From the IMG/VR virus record IMGVR_UViG_3300048834_001245, positions 1 through 27,460 of that record: a stretch of 27,460 nt of DNA. One strand, given 5' to 3'. The notes below the pieces were generated by a model. That model worked only from the letters and a program-made list of their open reading frames with translations. It had not been told where the DNA came from and made no database searches. Position 1 is the stretch's first letter. Every line of letters starts with the position of its first letter. Made by a program: the position numbers and the translations under genes. The DNA is from a virus. Below, piece by piece: positions 1 to 6,136 of the stretch.

Positions 1-103
1 TCAGAACCATGCGCTCAGAAACACCGAGAGATTTCGCGGCAGTATCGACGCTTACCTCAAGCTGGGAGTGGGGCTGGCTGCGGCGTGGCATCGCGGGCGA
101 CAT
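1..103 (-). CDS. Partial HTH protein (ParB/excisionase-like start), cut by window edge
   Basis: An open frame starts at an ATG (complement of 101-103) and runs off the left edge, so only 34 codons are seen. After a short basic leader, the residues VSVDTAAKSLGVSERMV resemble the helix-turn-helix found near the N-terminus of excisionase-like, ParB-like and phage or plasmid DNA-binding proteins (pattern V.vd.AA..LgVSer.V). An AAGGA lies only 2 nt before the ATG. A second ATG four codons later is an alternative start. The palindromic repeats at 175-339 lie just upstream and could be its binding sites, which is inference. The exact family cannot be decided from this fragment. Confidence 0.5.
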   Translation of the reverse strand, partial: MSPAMPRRSQPHSQLEVSVDTAAKSLGVSERMVL

Positions 104-174
104 GATCCTTGATTAGGAGTGCAGAGTACCCTAGCAGGGGGCATGCTCGCTCAAAAGGGGAAACATTCCGGACT

Positions 175-241
175 GGCATGATTTCCGAAATTTCGGAAAT
201 TTCCGAAGTTGCCGAAGTGACATTTCGGAAGTTTCGGAAAT
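175..241. repeat. CCGAA/TTCGG palindromic repeat cluster A
   Basis: Six CCGAA or TTCGG words, arranged head-to-head and head-to-tail with spacing of about 9-12 nt, fill this stretch. The first 33 nt (175-207, beginning GGCATG) are repeated exactly at 305-337. The core is overlapping palindromes such as TTTCCGAAATTTCGGAAA. The arrangement suggests several adjacent protein-binding half-sites (operator, partition site or iteron) or a mobile palindromic repeat. Confidence 0.7.
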
Positions 242-304
242 GACGGCTGATCATAAAACACGCATAGTCAATTAGATTAGCATGTTACGTTAACGTGCTG
301 TTTC

Positions 305-339
305 GGCATGATTTCCGAAATTTCGGAAATTTCCGAAAT
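305..339. repeat. CCGAA/TTCGG palindromic repeat cluster B
   Basis: Second copy of the 33-nt repeat that begins GGCATG. It contains two perfect 18-bp palindromes overlapping by 9 nt: TTTCCGAAATTTCGGAAA at 312-329 and TTTCGGAAATTTCCGAAA at 321-338. It sits just downstream of the fibre gene and its 3' hairpin. Confidence 0.7.
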
Positions 340-346
340 GGAGCCG

Positions 347-365
347 CTGGGGGCTACGCCCCCAG
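347..365. other. Perfect hairpin downstream of the fibre variable region
   Basis: CTGGGGGC and GCCCCCAG form a perfect 8-bp stem around the loop TAC, about 40 nt beyond the fibre stop codon. There is no following T-tract on the minus strand, so it is a poor intrinsic terminator. GC-rich hairpins or cruciforms just downstream of the variable region are known to assist mutagenic homing in DGRs such as that of Bordetella phage BPP-1, and position and shape fit that role. A plain transcript-end hairpin remains possible. Confidence 0.5.
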
Positions 366-404
366 ACCCCAACACCAAGGACCAAGGTCCAAGAAACCAA
401 GGAC

Positions 405-3400
405 TTAGTGGGCATTGGAGAAGGCGCAGCGGAAGCCCACGACGCTGTAGACGTCCGACGGCCCATTGACCAAATAGGCGGCGAACACGCCGGCGTACGA
501 GCCATCGTTCCAGTAGGCGCCGCGGAGCAGGGCATTGCCACTCGCGGTGCACCCATAATACTGACCGGCCCCGTTAGAGGAGGTCAGCGAGCCACTCGGG
601 CCGGCTACCAGCTTTTCCCAGTCGGTCACGTTGGCGTTGTTCCACTCGACCCATCCGGTGGTGTACCAGCTGGTCGTGTCGCACTGTGCATCCGTCCATT
701 CCCAGACGTTGCCGGCGAGGTCCCAGATGACATTGCCGTTGCTGAGGACGTGGGTGCGCATTTGCGATTTGTTGGCGGCGCCAGCCGAATAGGCTGTGCT
801 GTAGCCGTTGCCCGTGCCGTAGTAGCCATAGTCGGTGCTGTTGCCAGCATTGGTGCCGGGGCCACGCAGGGCGCAGGAGTTGTTGCTGGCATTCGATAGT
901 TCCAACGTGAGCGTGCAGCTCGAGAGCGAGGGGTCGGCCACTGCTGCCAAGGCGCTGGCCGGAGAGTTATCAGAGTGGCCAGTGGCAAGCTGAATACCGG
1001 CGGCCGAGTCGATATCGTTAATGGCGGTGGCCTCGATGTTGCGGGCGATGGTCATCCACTCGCCTTCGTTGACGAGGTGGCCGCCGACCCGCTTGCAGGC
1101 GCTTTGCGCCTCATACCAGGAGACGTTGACCCAGGGGGTGCCCGCAGAGGTCGACACTGCTTGGCCGGTGGTACCGTCCTTTTTGGCCTCGTACTTCATG
1201 ACGCAGAAGCTTGCGTTGGTGAAGCTCGCATTGCCCGGCACCAGGATATAGCCCGTGGGGCAGGTGAGGCTTGCTGTCGGCAGATTGGTGAGCTGCGAGC
1301 CGTCGACGGCCGGCAGCCGGGCACTGCCGTCGAGTTGGACCACTTTGCTCGCGGTGGTACCGACATCCAGTGTGGCAGCCGTGCCGAGGCCGAGGCTGGT
1401 GCGCGCCGTGGCGGCGACCAGGCCGGTGCTGCCGCCGTCCCATTTCATGCGGTCTGTGTAGGCGGTGTTCCAGTTTGCAGAGTTGTCGGCGACGACGCTG
1501 TAGGTCCCTGCCGCGGTGCGTGCCATTAGGCCGTCTGAGCCGAAGTCGCCGTTCATCACGGCGCCGGCGCTGTCGACCGCAGCCGTCGTGACGACGCCTG
1601 TGAGCTGGGAACCGTCGACAGCCGGCAGCTTGGCGGTGCCGTCTAGCTGCACGACATTGCTCGCGGCAGTGCCGACGTTCAGCGTGGCAGCTGTGCCGAG
1701 GCCGAGGCTCGTGCGGGCGGTCGTCGCATTGAGGCCGCTGGCGCCACCGTCCCACTGCAGCCGATCACTGTAGGCGGTGTTCCAGTCGGTGGCGCTGAGA
1801 GCAAGCCACGACGTCGTGCTGCCGTTGGTCGAGAGCACCTTGCCGGAGTTGCCGGTCTGGGCCGGCAGAAGACTCGTTAGCGCTCCGTCGGCGGTCGTCG
1901 CGCCGGTGCCGCCCTTGGCGACGGCCACGGCCGCGCTGAGGTTGGCGGGAGTGAGGTTTGAGACGGCCGAACCGTCGACGGCTGGCAGCTTGGCGGTAGC
2001 GTCAAGCTGCACCACTTGATCGGCGGCGGTGCCGACATCCAGCGTGGCGACCGTGCCGAGGCCGAGGCTGGCGCGGCCGGTGGCGGCCACGAGACCGGTG
2101 GCGCCGCCGTCCCATTTCAGGCGGTCGTCGTAGGCGGTGTTCCAGTTGGTGGTGCTGAGAGCAGTCCACGAGGCCGCCGTGCCGTCGGTCGAGAGCACCT
2201 TGCCGGAGTTGCCGGTCTGCGACGGCAGCAAGTTGGTGAGCGCCGCACTGGCGCTGGCGGCCCCGGTGCCGCCGCGGGAGATCGCAAGCTGCGCCTCGGA
2301 GCTCATCACGCCGCTGCCGTCGTTGACGAGCACGTGGGAGGCTGTGCCGGACGCCAGTTTGGCGCGGGCGATATTGGCACCCGCCTTGATCTCCGAGTCC
2401 TCGATGTTGCTGATCGTGTTGTTGTCGGCGTTGATCGTCTTGTTGATGAACGTGTCGGACGAGCTGGCCGTGGTCGCGGTCGCCCACGTCAGCACACCCG
2501 AGCCATTGGTCGACAGCAGCTGGCCGGCCGTGCCGTCTGCGGCAGGCAGAGTCCAGATTTGATTGCTTGCAACCGCGTCGGGCGCCTTGAGGCCGACGTA
2601 GTTATTCTCGAGCCCGTCACGCTCCTCAAAGCGCAGCTCGCCGGTTTGCCCGGCACCGCTGCCATAGCCGTCAAGCGTCACACCCGCTTGAAGGTCGCTG
2701 GTGAGCGAGCCGACCGGAAGGACGGTGGCCGCAGTAATGGCCGCCTGCTTGGCGTTGAGTTGGGCTTGGGGGTCCGAGGTCAGGCCCGCCAAATAATTGA
2801 AGTGCGTGTTGTCGACTGCTCCCGTGCCGATCTTGCTGGCGGCGATGTTGGCCGAAGCGCTGATGTCGGCATTTACGATGGTCCCGTCGGCGATGATGGT
2901 CGACGTGACGTCGCCGGTGCTCAGGCCGCCGCTGACAACGTCGTTCATGAGCTTGAAGCTACTGGTGGCGTTGTCCCACTTGATGACCTTTTGGTCGTTG
3001 CTGGCATCGAGAGTGTCGGTGAAGGCCTTGCCGCGGATCTTGGTGACCACCGTGGCATTCTGCGTGCCGGTGACGTCGCCGCTGAGGGTGCCGGAGAAGC
3101 TCTGCGCCTGTTTGATGGCGGTGATGTCGCCACCAGCGTCGACTTCGACAAAGGCATTGGTCGCCTTGATCACGCCCGGTGTAGTCGCGCCAGCAGTCGG
3201 GAGCGTGGCGGTCAGGCGGCCGCTTTCGTCGAACGTCACGGTGCTGCCGTCGACCGGCACCCGGGCTGCCAGCGGCACGACTGCAAAGCGCTGCCGAGGA
3301 TAGGTGCGCGCGTTGGTTTGATCGGTGATCTCGATATAGGCGGCCGTCTCAGCCGAGGGGAAGATCGCGCTGTAATCCTCGACCGGGAGATCGAGCGTCA

Positions 3401-3647
3401 GCTGAAAGACCCCCTCCTGGAGGGTCACTGCGGGGACGACGACTGGCTCGCCCAGCAGCGGACTGCCGCCGGTCTCACTTCGGAAGAAATGGACGGCAAG
3501 ATCGACGGGCCCCGCAAGCGGGCTGCCGGTCGGACCTGTCAGGCGGCCACCGTAGGAGAGCGGGAATGGGCCGGCGCTGGCGGCCAGCGGCGCCAGGGCG
3601 AGCCACAGCCCGGTCAGAGCCGAGGAGAGTTGGTGGTGCTTGGGCAT
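405..3647 (-). CDS. Secreted mosaic fibre/adhesin with DGR-type C-type-lectin tip
   Basis: A 1080-aa exported fibre-like protein, probably a trimeric surface adhesin. Residues 1-25 are a signal peptide ending LAASA|GP. Residues 26-145 form a beta-rich domain (GGRLTGPTGSPLAGPVDLAV onward) like the N-termini of mosaic adhesive trimer proteins of Bdellovibrio-type bacteria. Residues 180-460 contain phage-fibre-like text such as DGTIVNADISASANIAASKI. Three repeats centred on WNTAY.DR..WDGG start near residues 502, 622 and 726. Residues 796-1080 are a formylglycine-generating-enzyme/C-type-lectin fold (GHLVNEGEWM, NVIWDLAGNVWEWTDA, VGFRCAF). The last 40 residues match the layout of DGR variable regions. 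The ATG has GGAG 8 nt upstream. The signal peptide argues against a virion tail fibre. Structural class is well supported; ligand and host role are unknown. Confidence 0.85.
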   Translation of the reverse strand: MPKHHQLSSALTGLWLALAPLAASAGPFPLSYGGRLTGPTGSPLAGPVDLAVHFFRSETGGSPLLGEPVVVPAVTLQEGVFQLTLDLPVEDYSAIFPSAETAAYIEITDQTNARTYPRQRFAVVPLAARVPVDGSTVTFDESGRLTATLPTAGATTPGVIKATNAFVEVDAGGDITAIKQAQSFSGTLSGDVTGTQNATVVTKIRGKAFTDTLDASNDQKVIKWDNATSSFKLMNDVVSGGLSTGDVTSTIIADGTIVNADISASANIAASKIGTGAVDNTHFNYLAGLTSDPQAQLNAKQAAITAATVLPVGSLTSDLQAGVTLDGYGSGAGQTGELRFEERDGLENNYVGLKAPDAVASNQIWTLPAADGTAGQLLSTNGSGVLTWATATTASSSDTFINKTINADNNTISNIEDSEIKAGANIARAKLASGTASHVLVNDGSGVMSSEAQLAISRGGTGAASASAALTNLLPSQTGNSGKVLSTDGTAASWTALSTTNWNTAYDDRLKWDGGATGLVAATGRASLGLGTVATLDVGTAADQVVQLDATAKLPAVDGSAVSNLTPANLSAAVAVAKGGTGATTADGALTSLLPAQTGNSGKVLSTNGSTTSWLALSATDWNTAYSDRLQWDGGASGLNATTARTSLGLGTAATLNVGTAASNVVQLDGTAKLPAVDGSQLTGVVTTAAVDSAGAVMNGDFGSDGLMARTAAGTYSVVADNSANWNTAYTDRMKWDGGSTGLVAATARTSLGLGTAATLDVGTTASKVVQLDGSARLPAVDGSQLTNLPTASLTCPTGYILVPGNASFTNASFCVMKYEAKKDGTTGQAVSTSAGTPWVNVSWYEAQSACKRVGGHLVNEGEWMTIARNIEATAINDIDSAAGIQLATGHSDNSPASALAAVADPSLSSCTLTLELSNASNNSCALRGPGTNAGNSTDYGYYGTGNGYSTAYSAGAANKSQMRTHVLSNGNVIWDLAGNVWEWTDAQCDTTSWYTTGWVEWNNANVTDWEKLVAGPSGSLTSSNGAGQYYGCTASGNALLRGAYWNDGSYAGVFAAYLVNGPSDVYSVVGFRCAFSNAH
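429..530 (-). other. Putative DGR variable region (VR) in the fibre tip
   Basis: Codons 1040-1073 of the fibre read LLRGAYWNDG SYAGVFAAYL and continue to GFRC. DGR targets of the C-type-lectin/FGE type share RGG.W.NGS.AGVFA.NL..P......GFRCA, with variable positions at AAY codons in the template. Here the expected variable sites carry Ala1044/Tyr1045, Asp1048, Tyr1051, Tyr1058, Val1060, Asp1065, Val1066, Tyr1067, Ser1068 and Val1069. Most of these codons (TAC, GAT, TAT, GTC, GAC, AGC) can be reached from AAC or AAT by changing only A. The framework codons between them are conserved. The assignment rests on pattern only: no template repeat or reverse transcriptase is present here. Confidence 0.65.
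1281..2144 (-). repeat. Three in-frame repeats in the fibre shaft
   Basis: Codons 502-565, 622-685 and 726-789 encode copies of one ~64-residue unit: WNTAY.DR..WDGG..GL.A.. followed by R.SLGLGT.ATL.VGT and VVQLD..A.LPAVDGS. The first two copies are each preceded by a GGTGA....AL..LLP.QTGNSGKVLST segment (about 458-500 and 578-620), giving a 120-residue super-repeat. Such repeats usually form trimeric beta or coiled-coil shafts in fibres. Variation in copy number by recombination is plausible. Confidence 0.8.
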
Positions 3648-3810
3648 TCGGGCAACTCCGAGCAGGCACGGATTCCTCTAGGCAGCTTGTAGGAGGAGGT
3701 CGGACTTTTGCCTCAAAGTCTTTAGGGAAAGTGAGAATCTGGCTCAACAGCTCGACTTTTATGGAAGGAGTAGAGGGGCTTGGGATGACGTCGGATAGGG
3801 CGGCTAGAGT

Positions 3811-3840
3811 TTGTACTTTAGGACAAATTTTTCATATAGT
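3811..3840 (+). promoter_or_regulatory. Candidate sigma70-type promoter for the toxin-remnant/HTH gene
   Basis: TTGTAC (3811-3816) and TATAGT (3835-3840) are separated by 18 nt in a locally AT-rich stretch and point toward the HTH gene at 3963. Spacing and hexamers fit a housekeeping-type promoter; there is no other support. Confidence 0.4.
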
Positions 3841-3842
3841 AA

Positions 3843-3959
3843 AATCAAAGGAAATCCGATAAGAGAAGGACGGGGGTTATCCTGCTCGTCGGTGGTGACA
3901 AGGGATCGCAAGCATCCGACATCGAAACTGCTCGAAAACGGCTGCAGGACAAGGAGTAG
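3843..3959 (+). pseudogene. C-terminal remnant of a RelE/HigB-type toxin
   Basis: The frame ending at TAG 3957-3959 encodes GVILLVGGDKGSQASDIETA followed by a short basic tail. This is the characteristic C-terminus of RelE/HigB-like (phage Gp49-like) toxins, normally LLLCGGDKssQ..DI..A. No start codon or N-terminal two-thirds is found in frame: upstream is AT-rich sequence with stops in every frame. The fragment ends 3 nt before the HTH gene, exactly where a host-inhibition toxin would precede its HTH antitoxin. I read it as a decayed toxin whose antitoxin survives. Confidence 0.55.
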
Positions 3960-3962
3960 GCC

Positions 3963-4313
3963 ATGGCTCGCTTTACCAAAGAGCGACTTGAACAATTCCA
4001 GGACGTCGACGAGCTGCTGAATGCGCGCCTGACGCCAGAGGAGCGAGCGGAAAGCAGGCTCGAAGCTTTGCAAGAGCTTGCCGATTTGAAGGCGATGCAG
4101 GAAGAGCTGAGCAGGACTGTGGTTGAGTTCATGGCGACTGAAAAAATTGGGGTTCCCATGCTCACCTCGAGACTGGGAACGAGCACACGGCAGGCTTATA
4201 AGATCGTCAATGCGGAGGCGAACCTCACGCTAGCCAGTCTTGTGGAGCTGGGGCGGGTGTTAGGCAGGCGTCCTCGGATTGTTTGGGATCGGCGCGAGGA
4301 TGAACAAGAGTAA
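3963..4313 (+). CDS. HTH antitoxin-like transcriptional regulator (HigA/XRE-like)
   Basis: A 116-aa protein. The N-terminal half is charged and helical (LTPEERAESRLEALQELADL). The C-terminal half carries an XRE-like helix-turn-helix: GVPMLTSRLGTSTRQAYKIV, then NLTLASLVELGRVLGRRPRI, as in antitoxins of HigBA-type modules. AAGGAG lies 6 nt before the ATG. The toxin-type remnant directly upstream makes this the antitoxin half of a broken module, now an orphan regulator or anti-addiction gene. It probably binds its own upstream region. Confidence 0.7.
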   Translation: MARFTKERLEQFQDVDELLNARLTPEERAESRLEALQELADLKAMQEELSRTVVEFMATEKIGVPMLTSRLGTSTRQAYKIVNAEANLTLASLVELGRVLGRRPRIVWDRREDEQE

Positions 4314-4409
4314 GCAAGCGGCTCTCCCGAGGTCGCTAGCCCTCTTTATCTGCAAAAAGACGATGCACCCAGCCGATCGACCCTAGCCTAGCGCCATTCT
4401 GAGATGTCA

Positions 4410-4437
4410 GGCGGCCCCGAGGGGGTGGCCGGCCGCC
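4410..4437 (+). terminator. Possible terminator-like hairpin after the HTH gene
   Basis: GGCGGCC (4410-4416) and GGCCGCC (4431-4437) form a 7-bp GC stem with a 14-nt loop, about 100 nt after the HTH gene and before the next operon. No T-run follows, so an intrinsic terminator is uncertain. Confidence 0.35.
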
Positions 4438-4551
4438 CTCTTGAGCGACGGGGACGGGTGCTTTGTGCTTCAGCGCTTGCCGAAAGGTTCCGATAACGGT
4501 ACTCTTAACAGCTATGCGGGGCTTTCGCTCTGTGAAACTGAGGAGTTACCA

Positions 4552-4872
4552 ATGCTTAACTTCAAGACCGTGACCCTCACCGACCTGAAGAAAGACTCAA
4601 ACGCCCTCTTTGCCGGCGTGACGCGGGAGCAGCCCTTGCAGGTGCTCCACCGTGCCCACCCGGTCAAGGTGGTCATCCCGCTCGACCACTACCTGGATCT
4701 CGTTACCTGCTGGCACAGTGGCGAGAGAGGGAAAGAGGTCGTGCCGAAGGCGCTCGAGCAGGAGCTGCGCGAGGTGCGCGAGCAGTATCGTGCGTTGATG
4801 CTGAAGCTTGAAGGCAGCAGCGACCACGACGCCGGTGATTCTGCCGCGAAGCCTGAGAGTGAGACGGCTTGA
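4552..4872 (+). CDS. Phd/YefM-family antitoxin-like protein
   Basis: A 106-aa protein. Residues 5-50 match the Phd/YefM fold: VTLTDLKKDSNALFAGV, then QPLQVLHRAHPVKVVIPLDH, a beta-hairpin/helix DNA-binding domain that represses its own operon. The C-terminal half is acidic and helical (PKALEQELREVREQYRALML), where such antitoxins wrap their toxins. The ATG at 4552 is chosen because GAGGAG precedes it; the frame is open further upstream to a TTG at 4441 but without homology. The TGA overlaps the next gene's ATG (TGATG), implying coupled translation. No recognisable toxin follows, which is unusual. Confidence 0.65.
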   Translation: MLNFKTVTLTDLKKDSNALFAGVTREQPLQVLHRAHPVKVVIPLDHYLDLVTCWHSGERGKEVVPKALEQELREVREQYRALMLKLEGSSDHDAGDSAAKPESETA

Positions 4873-5192
4873 TGACGAACCAGAAGCGGGCGACATGGCG
4901 GTGGCGTTCGCCGGCCGTCTATCAGGCGGTATTGCGCCGGGCTCTGGACAAGGCGGATTATTCAGGCGCGATCGAGACGGCCGAGAAGTATCTCACGAAG
5001 ATCCGCTTTGTCATCGAGACGGCCGAGCGCAATCCGGAGCTTTGGACCTCGACCGGCAAGCCACCCTATCGATTTACGCCGCTGCCAGGTCCCTCTCCTG
5101 GCGAGGGGGACGTTGTTGTTTGGAGCTGGGACGGCGCCGAGCTGGTGGGCGAGGGTGTCTATTCGTGTTTGCCGCCGGCTTACCAGACGTAG
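4872..5192 (+). CDS. Unknown protein coupled to Phd-like antitoxin
   Basis: A 106-aa protein I do not recognise. It begins MTNQKRATWRWRSPAVYQAV, has a helical middle (AETAEKY-type and FVIETAERNPELW segments) and ends with a Pro/Gly-rich stretch and beta-like VVVWSWDGAELVGEGVYSCL. No signal peptide or membrane segment is seen. It overlaps the Phd-like gene by one base, so the two are probably made together. Position suggests a partner of that antitoxin, but the sequence resembles no toxin family known to me (Doc, YoeB, RelE). Confidence 0.6.
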   Translation: MTNQKRATWRWRSPAVYQAVLRRALDKADYSGAIETAEKYLTKIRFVIETAERNPELWTSTGKPPYRFTPLPGPSPGEGDVVVWSWDGAELVGEGVYSCLPPAYQT

Positions 5193-5196
5193 GCGG

Positions 5197-5212
5197 AGCG
5201 CCGTGAGGCGCT
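5197..5212. terminator. Hairpin between convergent operons
   Basis: AGCGCC-GTGA-GGCGCT is a perfect 6-bp stem with a GTGA tetraloop, 5 nt after the stop of the rightward gene. A second short inverted repeat (AGCGA/TCGCT) lies at 5246-5262. The 94-nt gap between convergent genes is where a bidirectional terminator is expected. The lack of a T-tract keeps confidence low. Confidence 0.35.
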
Positions 5213-5264
5213 AGGCGCCGAGCGGCGTCGGGGGCTGCGGAGGAAAGCGAGTAGTCTTCGCTGG

Positions 5265-5585
5265 CCGCTTGACCGCTTGCTTTGCTCTAGCGTCCCTCGG
5301 AGACGTCAAGCGGCGTCACGCCTAGACCGCGGCTCTCCAGCAGCTTGCCGAGCTGCTCGAGGGCGGCTGCCGCCTTTTCGAGCGATGCACAGGCGCTTGG
5401 CATTTCGCGCGGGGTCATGGCGCCGCGTGCCCAGGTGACGTGAGCGCGGATGCGCTCGAGCCAGCCGGCAAGGTCGGTCGGCGGTTCGCTGGCGCTAGGG
5501 GAATACCACCAGGTGGCGGCGGCTTGAGGGCTGGGTTTCTCATTGTTTGTCATGGCTAGCTCCTGTGTCGTAGGCCTCCTTGGGT
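5265..5585. repeat. Long direct repeat, copy 1 (carries P88a)
   Basis: About 320 nt that recur at roughly 6815-7135 in the same orientation. The repeat covers the whole 88-aa gene, its ribosome-binding region and a short 3' flank (CGCTTG...CTAG.GTCCCTCGG). Identity is highest within the gene and fades outside it. There are no terminal inverted repeats or transposase, so this looks like gene duplication or recombination rather than an insertion sequence. Ends are approximate. Confidence 0.75.
5287..5553 (-). CDS. Unknown 88-aa protein, copy P88a
   Basis: Small soluble protein of unknown family. Visible features: TWWYSPSASEPP near the N-terminus, then DLAGWLERIRAHVTWARG, a conserved MTPREMPSACASLEKAAAAL helix and a C-terminal GLGVTPLDVSEGR. 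It is probably helical, with no membrane segment. The start at MTNNEK is preferred over the upstream in-frame ATG (5613) because AGGAG precedes it and the second copy starts at the same place. It differs from P88b at 9 of 88 residues. It is the last gene of the leftward run, 60 nt after the DUF2283 gene. Confidence 0.7.
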   Translation of the reverse strand: MTNNEKPSPQAAATWWYSPSASEPPTDLAGWLERIRAHVTWARGAMTPREMPSACASLEKAAAALEQLGKLLESRGLGVTPLDVSEGR

Positions 5586-5613
5586 CTTGTTCGATCACGG
5601 ATTGCGACAACAC

Positions 5614-5904
5614 CTAACGATTTGACGACCGCTGCGCTGCTGTCGATGACCTTCGGTTTTCCGCGTTTTCTTGCCGTCTGCTGCCTGGCTGCTGCCTACG
5701 CGCTCGGGCGGCTGGACCGCTGGAGCCGCTTGCTTTGAGCAGCGGCGCGAGTTGGCTCAATGCTAGCACTTCGATCCCAAGCACCTGGCCGTTCTTGTCA
5801 AGGTCGAACAAGATGCCCGGGCGCAGCTCGACCGTGGATGCGACCTTGCCGGTGCGGAGCTTGATGTATGCGACGTCTAGCTTGGCGTCTTTTGTCACCT
5901 TCAC
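5614..5904 (-). CDS. DUF2283 family small protein
   Basis: A 96-aa protein. Residues 1-50 fit DUF2283: VKVTKDAKLDVAYIKLRTGK, then STVELRPGILFDLDKNGQVL, then GIEVLALSQL, with the family's DxxxD.ayi.l and giEvl...l signatures. The family often sits next to DUF4258 genes as a suspected antitoxin partner, and here it starts 4 nt after one. I choose the GTG at 5904, with GGAAGGA upstream. The last ~40 residues are a basic, low-complexity Arg/Gln/Ser tail absent from typical members, perhaps from loss of an earlier stop codon. Confidence 0.7.
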   Translation of the reverse strand: MKVTKDAKLDVAYIKLRTGKVASTVELRPGILFDLDKNGQVLGIEVLALSQLAPLLKASGSSGPAARARRQQPGSRRQENAENRRSSTAAQRSSNR

Positions 5905-5908
5905 GGGC

Positions 5909-6136
5909 TCAGTCCTTCCAGTAAGCGGTGATGAGGAGATATCCACCTCGCACCTTCAAGTAAACCACTAGCAGGGTTCGGCGTGCGAGGGGAAGCTCCG
6001 CGATGAATCGGCCGCTGATATCGATGCGTGTTGTCTCTCCGAGCGCAATGCAGCGACGCACCTCAGTGCGCGAGATGCGACGCTCTTTGAGGCGGAGTGC
6101 AGCGTGCGGGGAGACTTCAAGAGGTGCGGGAGCCAT
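5909..6136 (-). CDS. DUF4258 family protein (putative RelE/MqsR-like toxin)
   Basis: A 75-aa protein with the DUF4258 pattern: SPHAALRLKERRISRTEVRR, then a Gly-containing turn, RRTLLVVYLKVRGGYLLITA and a terminal YWKD. Members are small, fold like RelE/MqsR-type endoribonucleases and commonly pair with YgiT-type zinc-finger/HTH proteins or DUF2283 proteins. Both kinds flank it here. The ATG has GGAG 10 nt upstream. RNase activity is inference. Confidence 0.75.
   Translation of the reverse strand: MAPAPLEVSPHAALRLKERRISRTEVRRCIALGETTRIDISGRFIAELPLARRTLLVVYLKVRGGYLLITAYWKD

Larger units (their letters stand above)
104..404. other. Intergenic region with palindromic repeats and hairpin
   Basis: Non-coding stretch between the start of the left-edge HTH gene and the stop codon of the fibre gene, both on the minus strand. 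It holds two CCGAA/TTCGG repeat clusters, a 10-bp palindrome ACGTTAACGT at 287-296, a perfect GC hairpin at 347-365, and a run of CTTGG/CCAAGG words at 374-403. Short open frames across it encode only the repeat (Ser-Glu-Ile runs) and look spurious. Confidence 0.6.
3648..3962. other. Divergent intergenic region
   Basis: Lies between the fibre gene (leftward) and the HTH antitoxin gene (rightward). It contains the fibre ribosome-binding site, a candidate rightward promoter at 3811-3840, and the coding remnant of a toxin C-terminus at 3843-3959. I see no convincing promoter for the fibre. Confidence 0.5.

Noticed and set aside
57-254. Small proteins with Ser-Glu-Ile runs encoded by the palindromic clusters
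   Set aside because: The coding pattern is a by-product of the DNA palindromes; the real minus-strand frame at 1-103 is a different one.
2016-3692. 558-codon plus-strand frame (and shorter ones at 408-899, 975-1529) opposite the fibre gene
   Set aside because: Antisense to a clearly coding gene; composition is Gly/Arg/Ala/Val-rich, as expected from the reverse complement of GC-rich codons, with no domain or start signal.
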